In this document: positions 1 to 12,711 of the stretch, piece by piece
How positions within the stretch are numbered: the stretch's first letter is position 1
How the letters are laid out: the number at the start of each line of letters is the position of its first letter
Origin: Multifurca ochricompacta
Lineage: Eukaryota; Basidiomycota; Agaricomycetes; Russulales; Russulaceae
Length of the DNA stretch: 64,000 nucleotides
Reading direction: 5' to 3'
Assembly: GCA_022496185.1 (NCBI GenBank)
Contig: WTXG01000087.1
Span: forward strand, 82,930-146,929
Notes under the pieces: generated by a model
Database searches by the model: none
Told to the model about the DNA's origin: nothing
What the model saw: only the letters and a program-made list of their open reading frames with translations
Made by a program: the position numbers and the translations under genes

Positions 1-1908
1 CGCTTAATTCGCAACTCACAATATGCAGATACTCGAGCACCGGTCAGCCCCTGAACGGTCAAGGGGGATGCTACAACTCCATCCTGTCTTTAATTGGATC
101 CACCACTGCATCATCAGCATCTTCTTGGTTTTCATGATCGCGTTCTTGCCTCTGTTCCTTCAGGGTGGGTGGTCGTATTCTGCTTTCTTCTTGTCGGCTT
201 CTGACCACGCCCTCTAGAGCTGATTGAGCGCGGCACTGGCCGGGCCATCGCGCGTCTCAGCAAGCAATTTATGTCGTTCTCCCCGATATTCGAAGTGTTC
301 TCCACCCAGATTTACACGCATTCGATCCTCAATAATCTTACTTTCGGTGGCGCGCGATACATCGCCACTGGACGTGGGTTCGCGACATCTCGTATTTCAT
401 TCAGCATTCTCTTTTCGCGCTTCGCTGGTCCTAGCATATACCTCGGCATGCGGACGCTGCTGATGCTCCTTTACGTCACCTTGTCGTTCTGGACGCCGTA
501 TCTGGTCTACTTTTGGGTGTCCATCCTCGCTCTTTGTATCGCCCCGTTCCTGTTCAACCCCCACCAGTTTTCGTTCGCGGACTTTATCGTTGATTATCGG
601 TGAGTGCGTGCGGTACATCCTTTCGCTCGAGGGGCTGATTTTTTTTCTATTTTTTTTTTAGCGAGTTCTTACGTTGGATGTCACGTGGCAATTCGCGCTC
701 ACACAACAACTCGTGGATTGGATACTGCCGGCTGTCGCGTACGATGATCACGGGTTACAAGAAGAAGAAATTGGGAAACCATCGGAAAAGTTGTCGGGTG
801 ACGTGCCACGGGCAGGTTGGCGCGCAGTTATCATCTCCGAAGTCATTTTCCCCATCTTCTTTGCGATCTTGCTCGTCCTCGCGTACATGTTCGTCAAGTC
901 GTTCCCAGTCTCCGGACAGACGCCACCAAGCCCTCTCATTCGCATCGCTGTCGTGTCGATCGGTCCCATTGTATGGAACGCGGCCGTCTTGCTCATTCTC
1001 TTCCTTCTCTCTCTCTTCCTTGGGCCGATGCTTGACTCGTGCTGTGTGCGGTTCGGTGCGGTCATGGCGACTATTGCTCACACCCTTGGTACGATCGGCA
1101 TGATTGGATTTTTCGAATTCTTCGTGAGTCTCTTCTCACTCTTTCTATTTCCAATTTCGTGTCATAACTTTGGTCTCGATTTAATGCAGTGGTTCCTTGA
1201 GCTTTGGGACACATCGCATGCCGTCCTCGGTCTTATCACCATTGTGGCAATTCAGAGAGCGATTCACAAGGTGCTGATCTCCGTCTTCCTTTCCCGCGAG
1301 TTCAAGCACGATGAGACGAATCGGGCGTGGTGGACGGGGAAGTGGTACGGCCGTGGCCTGGGAGCGCACGTACTTTCACAGCCGGCGCGAGAGTTCATCG
1401 TCAAGATCATCGAATTATCTCTCTGGAGTTCGGACTTTTTGATCGGCCACTTCATACTGTTCATGCTGACTCCCGCCTTGCTGATACCGTACGTCGACCG
1501 GTTGCACTCCATTCTGCTCTGTGAGTATATTTTCCCTCGCGAATATGAAATGACTAGATCGTTTGGGACTGAGCTCGCCTGTAGTTTGGCTGCGGCCATC
1601 GAAGCAGATACACGCACCCATCTTCAACATTAAAGTTAGGAGGCAGCGTCGTACCATCGTGGGTGTTGCAGTGTTTTTGAACCCAGTAGTACAGAAACTG
1701 AGGGATGGCTTTTTTTTTTCGCAGATCATCAAATACGTTCCCTTATTCTTTATTGTAATCACAATTTTTGTCGCCCTGATTGCTGCTCGTGAGTCTCTTT
1801 TTTTCTTGGATGTCATGATTGTGAATCCTTCCCCCCCCCCCACTCTCACTAGCCGTCGTTCTCAAGGACACCATTCGTCTTCATTGTTCATTGTGTAATC
1901 AGTTGTAA
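1..1908 (+). CDS. FKS1: 1,3-beta-glucan synthase catalytic subunit, C-terminal part
   Basis: Integral plasma-membrane GT48 enzyme that makes cell-wall 1,3-beta-glucan from UDP-glucose. The window holds the last ~511 residues. Exons read 1-164, 218-599, 662-1123, 1190-1520, 1585-1658, 1725-1788 and 1853-1908 (stop 1906-1908), all with GT...AG introns of 53-66 bp. Diagnostic family blocks are [70 protein letters not shown] and [13 protein letters not shown], followed by hydrophobic transmembrane segments; the catalytic core lies upstream of the window. Two single-base losses break the frame, near 76 (before HPVFNWI) and near 776 (before [12 protein letters not shown]). Because both sides are fully conserved I suspect sequencing errors rather than a dead gene. 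The homology call is firm; functionality is not decided. Confidence 0.93.
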
Positions 1909-2684
1909 TGAATTGTTGGACCCTTCTGGACACCATTATTATCTTTTCTCTTTTGCACGCATTTGCCTACCCCTTCCTATAAGATAGATCTATACCGTTC
2001 CCTGCTGATCGTTCTCTCTCTCTCTCTTCCCCCCCTCCCCCCTTCCCCTTTTTTTTTTCTCCAATTACCTAGTTCGTACCCCCTGCTCCTCCTTTCCCTC
2101 CTCCCATGGACTTACAGGCATAATACGCTTTTTTTACGTGATCACTCAATGGAAGTTTTTGCATTGTATACGAAAGAAAAAAAAAAAAGAAAAAAGGTTT
2201 GCCCCCCCCCCTCCCCCTCTCCGTCTTCCATCTTGTGCTCTGTGCTGCTATCAGCAGCCTTTGCGTTATCAATGCCCCCCTCTTCCCCACCGCGCACATA
2301 ATCTGATGGGCAACCTAGCCGCCACCACCACCGGTGTGTGTGACTGGGCATGACATGTATCAAGTAAAAGCGATGATATTCTTACAATGTCCCCCCTCCG
2401 GAGAGAGAGAAAGAGAAAGAGAACGAGAGTATTAATTACTCCGTACGAGAAAGAAAGTAAAAAAAAGTAAAAACAGCAAATGCAAAAAGTGGGGGTGGTT
2501 GGGGGGGGGGTTCAACAAAGAAAAAAAAAGGTGTTGAGCAGAGTCTCTAATACTGCGTACCTAAAGTGGACGGACTTCACACATCGCTTCTCAGCATTAC
2601 ACTGAAAAAAAAACTCCCATACCGACCGCACCCTCAGTGTTCACCCACCCAGCTATGCTACACACATATCATTATCATCTCCTT
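1909..2684. other. Intergenic, low complexity (tail-to-tail genes)
   Basis: 3' regions of FKS1 and of the convergent REEP-like gene. It holds poly-T, poly-C and CT-rich tracts (about 2005-2060, 2170-2230) and GA/A/G-rich tracts (2400-2535). I see no coding signal on either strand. Confidence 0.6.
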
Positions 2685-3853
2685 TCACTCCGTCTTTGTG
2701 TGGGTTGTCGTCGTACCCGTCGCCCAGCTGAGCCATCCGCTTGTGCGAGTCACGGGCTCAGAGGAACCTGGCGATCTGTCACCCTCTGCATCGCTAGGTA
2801 CTTCAACCTCTTCAAAGCGACCGCCGGGACCGAGTATGTTGGTACCGCTAGCGACGCGCTCTCTGAGGCCCTGATGACCGCCCGAAATGGAAGATGAGGA
2901 TGCCGCGGAAGAAGAGGAAGTGGGGATATGTGATGTGATCGGAAGGGGTGAGTTGGGACCTGAACCGGAATGGGAACCGTCTCCGACGTCGTAGCCTTGT
3001 ACTTGTTCTTGGTGTGTGGTTTCCGTCGTCGTCGTTGTCGTCGTGAGGCCTTGACGTTGGAGGAGGACTGTACCGCTCGCGATGATGGCGGGACCGTAAG
3101 TGCGCCAGAGCGTGCCGAGCATTTGAGTTGGGCCTGAAACGGAATCGCTGAGGGGTGGCCCTTGAGCGGAACCACCTGAAGCCGCCCCCACCGGTGTGCC
3201 AGCGTTGGAGGAAGAAGAAGAGGAATGTGGACCTGTCGCGCTCGCGATGATGTATTCCCAGAGCATGCGGGCACGAGTTTGGAGGAATGTGAATACGCGA
3301 GCTCGAAGTTGGGCGAGAGCTGCGTCTATTTGGGACTCGTGGGCGCGCAAGGTGGGCTCGAGTTGAGTCTGGTAAAGGTAGGATGCGCCCTTGGTCTGAG
3401 GAAGAGGAGGTAGAGAAGAAATAGCATTTTGAAAAGGTAGTAGAACGGGATCCTGTGGGAGTTTTCAGGAAACCTCGAAATGAGAAATGGGAAAGAGGGA
3501 TAAAGAAAAAAAGAAAAAAGAAAAAAAGAAAAAAAAAAAAAAAAAAGAAAAAGAAAAAAAAGAGAGGGAGAGAGAGGGGAGTAGAACGCACCAAGAGACA
3601 AGCCACTCTGCTAGATACTCAACACCTATGACACAGGCAAGCACGGACCAATACATGAGCCATCGTTCAAGATCTTCCTCTGACGCTGGTCTCTGAGAGA
3701 GAGTCTTAAAGGACGCGTAACCTGGATAGAGGAAGGCAACAATGCAGCTGTGAAAATAAGGTGAAGGTACATGATTGAGATTGAGTTGAGGGAGATATAA
3801 AAGGCAAAGGGAAGAGCTCACCTAACGACTCGAGAGGTAAGGTAGACGAGCAT
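2685..3853 (-). CDS. TB2/DP1/HVA22 (REEP/Yop1-like) membrane protein
   Basis: ER membrane-shaping family, reticulon-like hairpin proteins. Exons on the minus strand: 3853-3822 (ATG 3853-3851), 3747-3592 and 3452-2685 (stop 2687-2685). The family core is plain: a short N-terminus MLVYLTSRVV, then IVAFLYPGYASFKTL, a charged stretch SEEDLERWLMYWSV, GVEYLAEWLVSW, PFYYLFKMLFLLYL and PQTKGASYLYQ, as in Yop1/REEP5. A long Ser/Thr/Gly-rich low-complexity tail of roughly 200 residues follows, which is usual in basidiomycete members. One missing base near 3398-3410, between LFLLYL and PQTKGAS, breaks the frame (the exon sum is one short of a multiple of three). The large intron 2 (3591-3453) contains an 80-nt homopurine tract on the plus strand. 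The gene is divergent from the dynactin-like gene, 360 bp away. Confidence 0.82.
3502..3581. repeat. 80-nt homopurine tract inside REEP-like intron
   Basis: Uninterrupted A/G run on the plus strand (polypyrimidine on the coding strand), mostly (A)nG with a GA-rich end. It lies in intron 2 of the REEP-like gene, where a pyrimidine tract upstream of the acceptor is expected but this length is unusual. Confidence 0.9.
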
Positions 3854-4213
3854 GGTGGTAGGAGGAGAAGACGTGGGAGTTGTGAGTGAAGGGAATGGAA
3901 CGATATCGATGGATGAATGATGGATGGATGGATGGATGGAGTGGGTTGGGGATGGGATGGGATGGAAGATCTCGGCAAGTTCAAAGGATGAATGTCAACC
4001 GTCGCGTGTTTTTCACATTCACTTTCGCGTGGGCGCGGGCGTGGGCGTGGGCGCTTTTAAAGACTGCGGGTGCGGTAGGAGCATGGAAGAGAAAGAGTAA
4101 GTAACATTCTAAGCAATAACACCTCAAAAGTATCGTACTCGCTTAGTACTTGAGGAGGAGACCTAAGGGCGGGCAGTCCAGTCACATGACATACACTCTC
4201 CCCTCTCCCCTCA
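3854..4213. other. Divergent promoter region with microsatellites
   Basis: Shared upstream region of two divergently transcribed genes. It contains a (GGAT)n-like microsatellite (about 3908-3965) and a GTGGGC-type repeat (about 4027-4052). No TATA box that I can assign to either gene. Confidence 0.55.
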
Positions 4214-5298
4214 ATGGCAAACATAGGCAGCGTTTTCCTCGGTGACGTCCAACGCAACCGTTTACGATCTTCTGCCTCAACTCCAGGTTCAACACCTCCA
4301 TCTTCCCCTCCACCATCATTATCAACTTCACACGGCGCTAGTAGCACAATGGCAGACCCGATGACACAGGAAAAGGAAATGCCCACATCGCGGCCTCATC
4401 TCTCGCCAACGCAGTCCTTAGAGTTGCGTGTGCGTTGGTTAGAGGCTCTTCTCTATGGCCCCAAGCACGAACCCAAGCCGGAAATGAAGCATGGCGAAAC
4501 GTTGACGCGCGCTGCTGAACTGGCCTATCGGCGTATGGACGACCTCGCCAACACCCATAATGTTTTGCGAAAGTTTCTTAGTCACTGTGAGCCACTTTTT
4601 ACATTTCTCCCTCCTTCACAACTACCAAATGACCTTACCGACACCTAATACCTTGTAACCCTCGCTCGCTCACGATCACGACTTTGATCGCGACCTCTCA
4701 AGACGAACAGCACGCGCAATACTTGAATCCCGCCTTCGCGCTCTCTGGCACGCTTCCAGTCATCGCGCCCCCAGATTACGCCGAAATGGCTCCTGCCGAG
4801 TTGGCTGCCCTAGCAACTGAGCTCGAACCCGACATTTGCGCCGCTGATAACGATATGCGCGAGATCAATGCTCTGCAACAGAAAGGTGTCACCGGTGCAG
4901 GAAAGTTATCAGGTGTGCTCCCCGACTCTCTTGCCCCCCTTCCTTGGTGTGTGTGGTGTAATACACACCGCTGAATTCTACACTGCGTTCACGCGGTAGA
5001 CTACGAGGCGCTCCAACCACGACTTGAAGCACTCCTCTTGCGGCACGCAGAGGATCTTGAGCGTGCAACTGCCCTCGAGAAGCGAGTCGCTAGGATCGTT
5101 CGTCAGTATGCCCTACAGGTCCGTCTCCTTTTTACCTATCTTCTGCTCCGCAGGTCGGTCTTATCCAGGCATATGGCTCAGACAGATAGCCTCTCGGAAC
5201 TATTTGTGGCATGGGATGAGACGCTCCGCGCGGCCGAGGATAAGGTAGGTAAAATGGAGAAGGTACAAGAAGAGCGATCCCGTCACGGGTATGAATGA
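4214..5298 (+). CDS. Dynactin subunit p24/p22-like protein (DCTN3 family)
   Basis: Probable small shoulder subunit of dynactin, the activator of cytoplasmic dynein. Exons 4214-4586, 4703-4912, 5000-5118 and 5182-5298 sum to 819 nt and give an uninterrupted 272-aa protein, which supports the model. After a Ser/Pro-rich N-terminus comes LELRVRWLEALLYGP (the family's N-terminal coiled coil, compare LxxRVxxLExxVYG), a middle block HYEQHAQYLNPAF like the D-x-YLxPxY region of DCTN3, and a C-terminal helical part ending LSELFVAWDETLRAAEDKV, matching the family's SKQFVQWDxLL segment. Intron 3 uses the third possible acceptor (5181), the only one that preserves the frame and joins ALQ to TDSLSELF. Length is somewhat above the ~190-aa animal proteins. 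Identification is by motif order only. Confidence 0.6.
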
Positions 5299-6595
5299 AA
5301 ACGGAACACCAACCTCGTGGCGAAAACGCCACTTAGCACACCCACAGCCTTCCGCAGCGTACAAAAATGGAGCCAGCGCTGAGGTTCATCGTCGTCGTTT
5401 TGGCTTTCAACTCGACAAGGGGGAAGATTTAAAAAAAAACCTTTTTACGTCTTACACCAACAGGACATTGACACGTGTACCGCGGAATCATGCTGGGCAT
5501 CAGCGATGGCCACAAAACTTGTCCCTCTTGACTATCCTTTCCAGTAAAAAAGGGGAAAGAGGAGAGTGGAACTTGCACGTCAACAAGGGTTGTGACTTTA
5601 TTCATTGGATTTTTATTCCTCTCTTCTCGAATGCAGCTCTATAATTTTTCAAATAATTTCTTGACGAGCCGGTGACCGGGGGGGTTAGAAGAAAGCCACA
5701 AAGATCGTGGCCCGATGACGCAGAAACGGAGAGGAAGCAGATATCCAAAGAGATGGTAAAGGCAGTAAGAAGCCTTCTCCCGGAGTGTATTTCGGTCAGC
5801 AAGATGAGATGAGAGACATAACAGCAGAAGCAACCAACCAAAAGTGAGGTTCACTTTCAAACTGATGGTTCTAACTGATCGATTCGCGCGCCCGCCAGTA
5901 TGGCCTTGGAGTTAAAATGTGTCCAATCTTCCTTTGAACTGCTTATCGTTGTGTGCTGTGTTAGTGAGGGGAGGGGGGATAAGCCGCTGATTAAACTATT
6001 ATGGTATATGAGATATCGCGTGATCCATCCACTCCCCCGGCAGGGTGAAGCCTCGTCGTTGTCGTCGTCGTTCGTTATATATGCAGAAGAAAAAGGAAAG
6101 GGGTAAAACGTTTTGACTTCCTTTCCGCCTCGTCCATCGGTGTTGTATTCGCGTCGGTCGGTCGGGATGAGAAAAAGAGTGTGAATCTACTCTAGCCCTA
6201 CCAGCATTCGATGTTTTCTTATTTCTTTTTCTTCTGTAACGATGGTGTTCTGGGGACACGCAACAACAAACTTGAATAAATAAAATGTTATAGGGGGCGA
6301 TGTGAGGTGTATTCAAGGTGAGAGGGGGGGGGAGATTTAGATGACTCCCGACTATACTATCAAATCTGGTCTGCTCATACTTGGCCTGCCCATTGGCATT
6401 CAATGGAAGTATGTTATTATATGAATTGACACAGTATTGAACCGAAGGGATGAACAGGACCAGAGGATGGATCTATAATTTTTCATCTCACTGCCCGGCC
6501 GGTGATAACCCACGGATTCACAAAATAAAAAAAAGCCCCGCCTTATATCATTCTCCATCCACTGTCTCTGTTGGCAGTGATGGATTTGGGGGGTA

Positions 6596-7170
6596 CGGGT
6601 CCGATCCACAGTGAGTGCAAGGCAAAGTATTCCCTGGATGGTGAGAGAGACAGAGAAGAGAGGAAGAGAGCACGCCTTCAAGTTTTGAGATAACTAGATC
6701 GAATGTAAACGTATCGTGCTTGAACTCGAGGAAATCGCTGCTTGTTAGTTCCGTTTGACCTTTGCGCTCAATGTCGTCAAGAAGTTCTTTAGCACACAAA
6801 GAAGATAGAGAAAGCGAGAGAAATGCCGATTGATTTCGGCTTCTGTTGGTTCATTGGCTGGTCTACTACAAGTATTGTATGTACCTTTAAATACTTGCAG
6901 AGAGACCTAGTTATGAAGCAGAAAGAGGGTGAATTATAATTTAAAGGAGACAAGTGAGATGATGCCAGGCAATAAAGGTAGAGATGATGTAGACGGAGAG
7001 GTAGAAACCTGGCAATCAAGACGGGGAGGTAGTGAAACTGGTGTAAGGGATGGACGGGCATGCGGCCCGGAATGCAAATGATAAGATATACGAAACTAGA
7101 TCATAAGTGCTCTAAATTCAGGAGAGGCGATAGCTGGCTGTTTCATGCTCAACGCCCGAGTCATCCTTAC
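6596..7170. repeat. Diverged direct duplication, copy 1
   Basis: Matches 8176-8722 in the same orientation. The core (about 6773-7075) is near-identical to 8349-8655; the flanks are similar but contain indels. Both copies carry the same short minus-strand frame (KELLDDIE... and VDQPMNQ.KPKSIGIS...). No terminal repeats or TSD seen, so it looks like segmental duplication of an unknown gene or promoter rather than a transposon. Confidence 0.8.
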
Positions 7171-8175
7171 AGGGGCTTTGGCGAGCTCTGAGAACAAAGT
7201 ATAGTTGTATAATATTCACCCCTCTAACTCTTGCTAGTTCAACTTTCTCAAGCAACCCAGTCGGTTTCAAAAATATTTTTGCAGTTCTACCCTACCTTGG
7301 TATCCCTACATTGGGCAGAAAAAATCGGATCTCATAAAAAAAATGGTATGTGCAGACCCAGATCATGCTGCGGTGGAAAAGTGCCTCATTGTTAAACTCT
7401 TACTTTTTTTTTATAAACGTTAGTTTCGGAATCTCTGGTCGCGCACATGTGAAGAAATTCATCCATAACTAGTTGTGCATAAAGTCTGGGATTCTTTCGG
7501 TGGCAAAGCGGCAGACAAGCCATCTGGAGACCCCCCCCTGTTTCACCATTAATTCGGAACGGTAATCTCCTTATCGCAGACTGCGTGTTCAGGACTCATG
7601 GAGATAAGCCTTCACCACGGCCTGGTTGAGCAAGCCACGAGGGTAAGGTGATCGTGCACTCCTGGCTGTCGAAGAACCTCATCATCTTTGAGCGCACGGC
7701 GGGTGAACGGCCCAGCTCAAATTCTAAGAGTCGCGCGCCGCGCAAACGACTGCTGTCTCACCATAAGAGTCTTGTATTGTATGTCATGGTATCTGCGCGA
7801 CCCAAGTTGGTGAGTAGTGGTGTGTGGGTGTGTGTGGGGGGGGTCTGAGCCTGGAATATCGTGTGTGAGCTGGTTCGTCCCAGGCGCATGCGATAAACTG
7901 ATCGACAACGATCAGCTGCATCTTTGACCCGGCAGCAAGGCGCTGGTGCTTCAATATTCGTGAGGGCAGTATTCGTATCTGCCCAATCGTGAAGGACCTA
8001 GCAGACATCATCCTGCTAGGCAGGATGAGTCAAAGAAGCTGTGACCTTGAGGATTACACGTTAGCATGGATTTACAGGACCACAGGGTGATAAAAAAAAA
8101 AGAAGATAGACCTTGGAGTTTTACTCGTCCGGATTCAAGGGGGTTGGACATGTTCCTCTATCTTGGATGACTGTA

Positions 8176-8722
8176 CGGATCCAATCCGCGGTGAGTGCGA
8201 GGCAAAGTGTTCCCTAGAGGAGAGAGGTAGAAAGGTGGAAGAGAGCAATGAAGGAGTCCCTGAGATAACTGAGACTTCAAAGGAGGGTGTATCGTGCTTG
8301 AACTGATGCGAATCTACTGCTTGCTGGTTCCATTTGACCTTGCACTCGATGTCGTCAAGAAGTTCTTTAACATGCAAAAGAAAGATAGAGAAAGGGAGAG
8401 AAATGCCGATTGATTTCGGCTTCTCTTGGTTCATTGGCTGGTCTACTACAAGTATTGTATGTACCTTTAAATACTTGCAGAGAGACCTAGTTATGAAGCA
8501 GAAAGAGGGTGAATTATAATTAAAAGGAGACAAGTTAGATGATGCCAGGCAATAAAGGTGGAGATGATGTAGACGGAGAGGTAGAAACCTGGCAATCAAG
8601 ACGGGGAGGTAGTGAAACTGGTTAAAGGAATGGACGGGAATGCGACCCGGAATGTAATCAATTCAGGGTCTGTGAGAGGACTCGGAGAGGAGTTTTCATG
8701 CTCAACACCCGAGCCATCCTTA
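8176..8722. repeat. Diverged direct duplication, copy 2
   Basis: Partner of 6596-7170. Copy 2 keeps a longer minus-strand open frame (8599-8135) than copy 1, but I cannot assign it to a family. Confidence 0.8.
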
Positions 8723-10652
8723 CAATGACGAAGCGAAGGTGTGCATAGTGGGTTGCTTGCGACCACCTCCGACATCAACAATCAGAGAGTCCTGAGAAAT
8801 ATTTTTCCAATCAATTTCAACGTTTAAAGATGGCGGTCAGCAAGGAGGCGTAGCATGCGAATCGAACCGTCAAGGATGGTCCGGGCTTCGGCCCAAGTCA
8901 TATTCATTACACCATCCATGGCAGCGGCCTCGACTCTGGCAGATCGCAATCGGTTCTCTGGATGCTCGAGCCAAGTGCTTTATTCAAAGCAGTCTTGTCA
9001 GACTCTATAACATGGCCATAATAGAGGTCGAGTAAGATACATCAGGGAGATTACAAGCAGCTAGGGGGTGCTAGAGCTAGGCAATCTAGTCACCTAGTGC
9101 TCTAGTTTCCTCAGTAGCGGCAGCGAGACAGAGAGGCAGAGAGAGAGAGGGACGTGAAGATGGATGAAAACGTAGCTTGGTTGGTTGATTCAAATAATAT
9201 TAATGTGATAAGCGATCCGGCCGACTGAATGATAGGATGTGTGCGCGGTGCCTCGGAATCAAGGTTAAATGGCGCGTTCGGCAAGGAATACATGAACGAG
9301 TTAGTGGTGACTACCCCCCTCGATCCGTTCTATCGAGGATTTTATGATGTTGGTGAGCGTCTTCATCTCTGCCAAGGGGGTTTGTATCGCCCCTTCCGCG
9401 CAGCACCGTCAAACACCTCAACGTTTCGCTGATCCATCGGGTGGCCAGGAGACGTCGCGAGCTAGGAGGACAAAGGTGCAGAGTCCGAGACGGAGAAAGA
9501 CATTTGTGAATGATGAGGTAGAATAGGCATCTGGGGGCCAGATAATCTATACAAGATGGTTTACGCAAGAAGAACCAATAAAGTGAGGTTATCTGGCCCG
9601 CACCTACGACAATAGACATGCCTTATATCGCCGCCGCGGGGAAATTATCGAATTCACTGAGAAACGATGACGGCTGTTTTTCTTTTGATTTCTTGGTTCG
9701 CTTATTTGTGCGGCCACCGGGAGTGGTGTAATGTGAATATTAATGGCGAATAAAAAGATAAACGCCCGAGAACGAAACTGACTGACACTCACTCTCGTGA
9801 ACGTAAGTACTTTATTTCCCACCACCCTTCCCCCTCGGCACTAGGTGAATCCCTTATTGATCTGCTTATACAACACCAATCTTTGATTATATTTTTTTTC
9901 GAGGCTTCTGGGAACTTTAAGCGGACAACGTCTTTATGGTTAACTGTTTCCCCAGCTATAGACGACGACAACCAAAGGCCTGGATTTGCATTTTTTTGGT
10001 TCTGTTACGTTCGTTCTGTCCAGGCAAATAACTGTCTTGTAATCAAAGCAAGAGCAACGGTGCGAAGTAAGAGCCGATTAGTGCCAGTGCATAGGCTAGT
10101 GATAGTGATAATTTAGACAAGCGCTTATGTAAGGTTATAGTTGGCCCGGATTGATTGATACTGGGTGCCGTGAATGAGTAATAATATAAATTTACGTCCT
10201 GTTTGCAGAACTTTCTCAGCGTGGACGGTTCCTCGTGTCGTTATCGACTTCTACGCCGCCCCTGTACCTGCCAACCCCGCGTGCCGCCCATAACCACCTT
10301 CGCAAATGGAGGCTATGATCTCCCCTTGCTGTGCTCACCTTCCTTAGGAAATCCCGTCGTCTTACGTCTTAGAAGGCCTCCGACTACGGCAATGGCGAGG
10401 TAATAGGTCTATGCCTCAAAGGGGTCGTCTCTAGGCGATGGTTATGGGCCCGCATGCCGCTAGGACCATCCTAACCACGTCAGTTATAATGGGCACAAAA
10501 AATTATTATAGCATATTTGTGGCATGAACATTTCGTGGGCTACGCGAGTCTCTCAAATCCGCGTTTCATGGAACCATCCCTATCGTACAATCATCCTAAC
10601 TATGCGATGGTGGAAGGTAACTGGGAAGCGCAAGGTACATATACTTGCGTGA

Positions 10653-12711
10653 TTATATTTTTTCAAAAATGTCCAATTCCACGCGAGTCAAACTCGGATA
10701 TTTCTCCTCTTCCATGGACCCCTGGCGTGGCCCAGACGTGATGGTCGCAGGGAAAGCTTCCTCGGATGACGAGTTATCTCTCTCAAAGCGCGATCCATGG
10801 TTTCTGAGCCGACATAGCCAAGGTCAGTCTTTGCAGGGTCGAGTAATGTAATAGACATAAGGACGCACTCCTGCCCGATGACAGAGAACTTGACCGTAAC
10901 CATCATGGCCCAACCCAGTATGATGCATATGCCAGCCACGTAGCCGGGGACGGTTTTGCTCTCCCCGTCCACGATGGTCGTCTTTTTCAGGTGGCGAGCG
11001 CCAGCGAGTATCGTTTGTATCTGCCCAGCTCCCGCTGCCAGAAACTATTTACAACCCAAAGGCAGGGAGGGAAAATCAGAGACAATCCTAAAGCAATTCC
11101 AAAAGAGGAGCGGCGCACGTTCGCGGCTTGATAGGCAAGTCCCAGGTATGTTGCACAGAATCCGGGTGGGCTCAACTCAGCTACTAGAATGGGCATCACG
11201 CCCATCGCACCTTGGACGCCAAATTGTAGCCAGAACGTGCCAATACAAAGTTTGACCACAGTTGAGGGAATAATCCAGAGAGGAATGAAAGCTGCACCAA
11301 AAAGTACAAACACAATTACTGTCAATCGGCGGCCGATGAATTGCGAAGCAGATCCTGCTATGACACTGCCGCTGTAGCGAAAGTGGATGTGGTTCAGAGG
11401 GGCCGTGGAATATTGAGGCAAGTAAAATACATACGTGATAGCCCCGCAACTACCTAGCATAGCGACGAGCGTAGACTCCCGAGTAGTGAAACCTTTGATT
11501 GTCGTTAGGTAGGTCGGGTACAAATCTTGCGAGGCATGCACAACTGTGCTCGTAACTTTTGCCAACAATGATCAACGAGCTCACGATACAACCTGCAATG
11601 CTCACGTACCAGCAACCATAATCGAAGCGAACACGAACAGTCTCCAGTTCTTCTTCAACATAAGACGCGCTTTACGGCCGAATGATTCGGCCCCCTCCCC
11701 ATCTCTCTCGCCACGGGCGCGCTTTTGAGCTTGTGCACGGAGGAAAGCCTCACTTTCCGGGATGACCGCCCGAATTACAGCAACAAGGGCAGCAATTCCG
11801 GCACTGATCTGATACAGCACGCGCCAAGTGTGGTGGTTGTTTGAGATGAGAAACAAATTCAAAACGGAGGTTATGATGTAAGCAAAAGCATATCCAGATT
11901 GCAGTACGCCCGATGCGAGCCCACGCGCATCGACAGGTATGTTTTCTAGCGCAGGGGAGGCTGCCAGACCCCAGATACCCCCCATCGCGAAGCCAGAGAT
12001 GATTCGCAAGGCAAAGAACTGCATGAAGTCCTGAACGAACGCAGTGATGAACTGAACAGGGGAGCAGAAGAGAAGTATGGCCACAAGCAGCCACTTTCGT
12101 CCAAAGCGATCAGCCAAAATGCCGAAAAAGAACTGTGGAGACGACGAGAATCAGTACGTTCCTGACAGAGTGGGCTCATTCAAGCATTAACAGAACGCCT
12201 GGGCTTCCCGTAGTTCCCATACGCGTTCATGCCGTCACAGGATAGAGTGCCGGACGCCTCTAACCAGCGCGCGCTTATGGGGAACGTGTGCGCCGTCCCA
12301 TTCTTGTAGAGAGCTCAAAAGACGCATTATGAGACTTACACTGCCAAGAATTCTGAAAAGGAAGCTGCATGAAACAGCCACCGCCTATGATTACGAAGTC
12401 ATGTAGCTAGCGGAGGTACTACAATGCAGCACAACGCACCATGGGGATGATTCCGTGTTGGTGAAACAAGGTCTGCAGGTGAGGGGTGTTGAAGGCAATG
12501 ATGAAAAGGTCAATTGCATCGAAAGTCCAGGCAAGCCACCTGCCACTTGTATCAGTTTCTGCAGGGTGACTCTTTGAGGGCTATGCGGGTACCCGGAAAA
12601 AAATAACGCCCATTGGACCCATGTCAGGGAGCGCAGAATTTTGAGGATAGGAACGCGCTCATGCTGGACCAGGAGACGTGGGGACAAATTACGAATAACC
12701 TGAGGCGTCAT
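10653..12711 (-). CDS. MFS transporter, JEN1/carboxylate-type
   Basis: Proton-coupled monocarboxylate/dicarboxylate permease of the plasma membrane, by similarity. Eight exons: 12711-12593, 12539-12440, 12384-12340, 12132-11610, 11555-11435, 11371-11119, 11044-10869, 10803-10653. They sum to 1488 nt and give an uninterrupted 495 aa, strong support for the model. Visible MFS marks: WLAWTFDAIDLF in TM1, FFFGILADRFGRKW (signature loop 2-3), FFALRIISGFAMGGIWG, NIPVDARGLASGVLQSGYA, then HASQDLYPTYL (the JEN-type TM7 motif, compare HGSQDLYPT), QFIGRRLTV and a short acidic Ser-rich tail. Intron 3 (12339-12133) is longer than the others, so a missed short exon is possible. The start could be 57 nt upstream (12768). 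Substrate is inferred from family only. Confidence 0.85.

Larger units (their letters stand above)
5299..10652. other. Gene-poor region, no recognised genes
   Basis: About 5.3 kb in which I recognise no protein family. Short open frames exist but none is supported by homology or by consistent splicing. Three points: a 73-codon minus-strand frame 5860-5639 starts with a signal-peptide-like hydrophobic stretch (weak); a plus-strand frame 7648-7848 and the sequence before it (7540-7650) have a coding look but no family I can name; a minus-strand segment 8975-8826 reads as a coding-like C-terminus (PENRLRSARVEAAAMDGV...) ending at a TAA, possibly a gene relic. The duplicated block listed separately takes up roughly a fifth of the region. 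Confidence 0.5.

Noticed and set aside
1..1908. First impression of a polytopic ER ubiquitin ligase (Doa10-type) tail
   Set aside because: The blocks [20 protein letters not shown] and [14 protein letters not shown] are specific to FKS1 glucan synthase.
5639..5860. 73-codon minus-strand frame with a hydrophobic N-terminus, possible secreted peptide
   Set aside because: Too short, overlaps another open frame, ends in low-complexity sequence; mentioned only as weak in the region note.
8846..8875. GGTTCGATTCG (minus strand) as a tRNA B box
   Set aside because: No T-stem or acceptor pairing around it, and no A box at the right distance.
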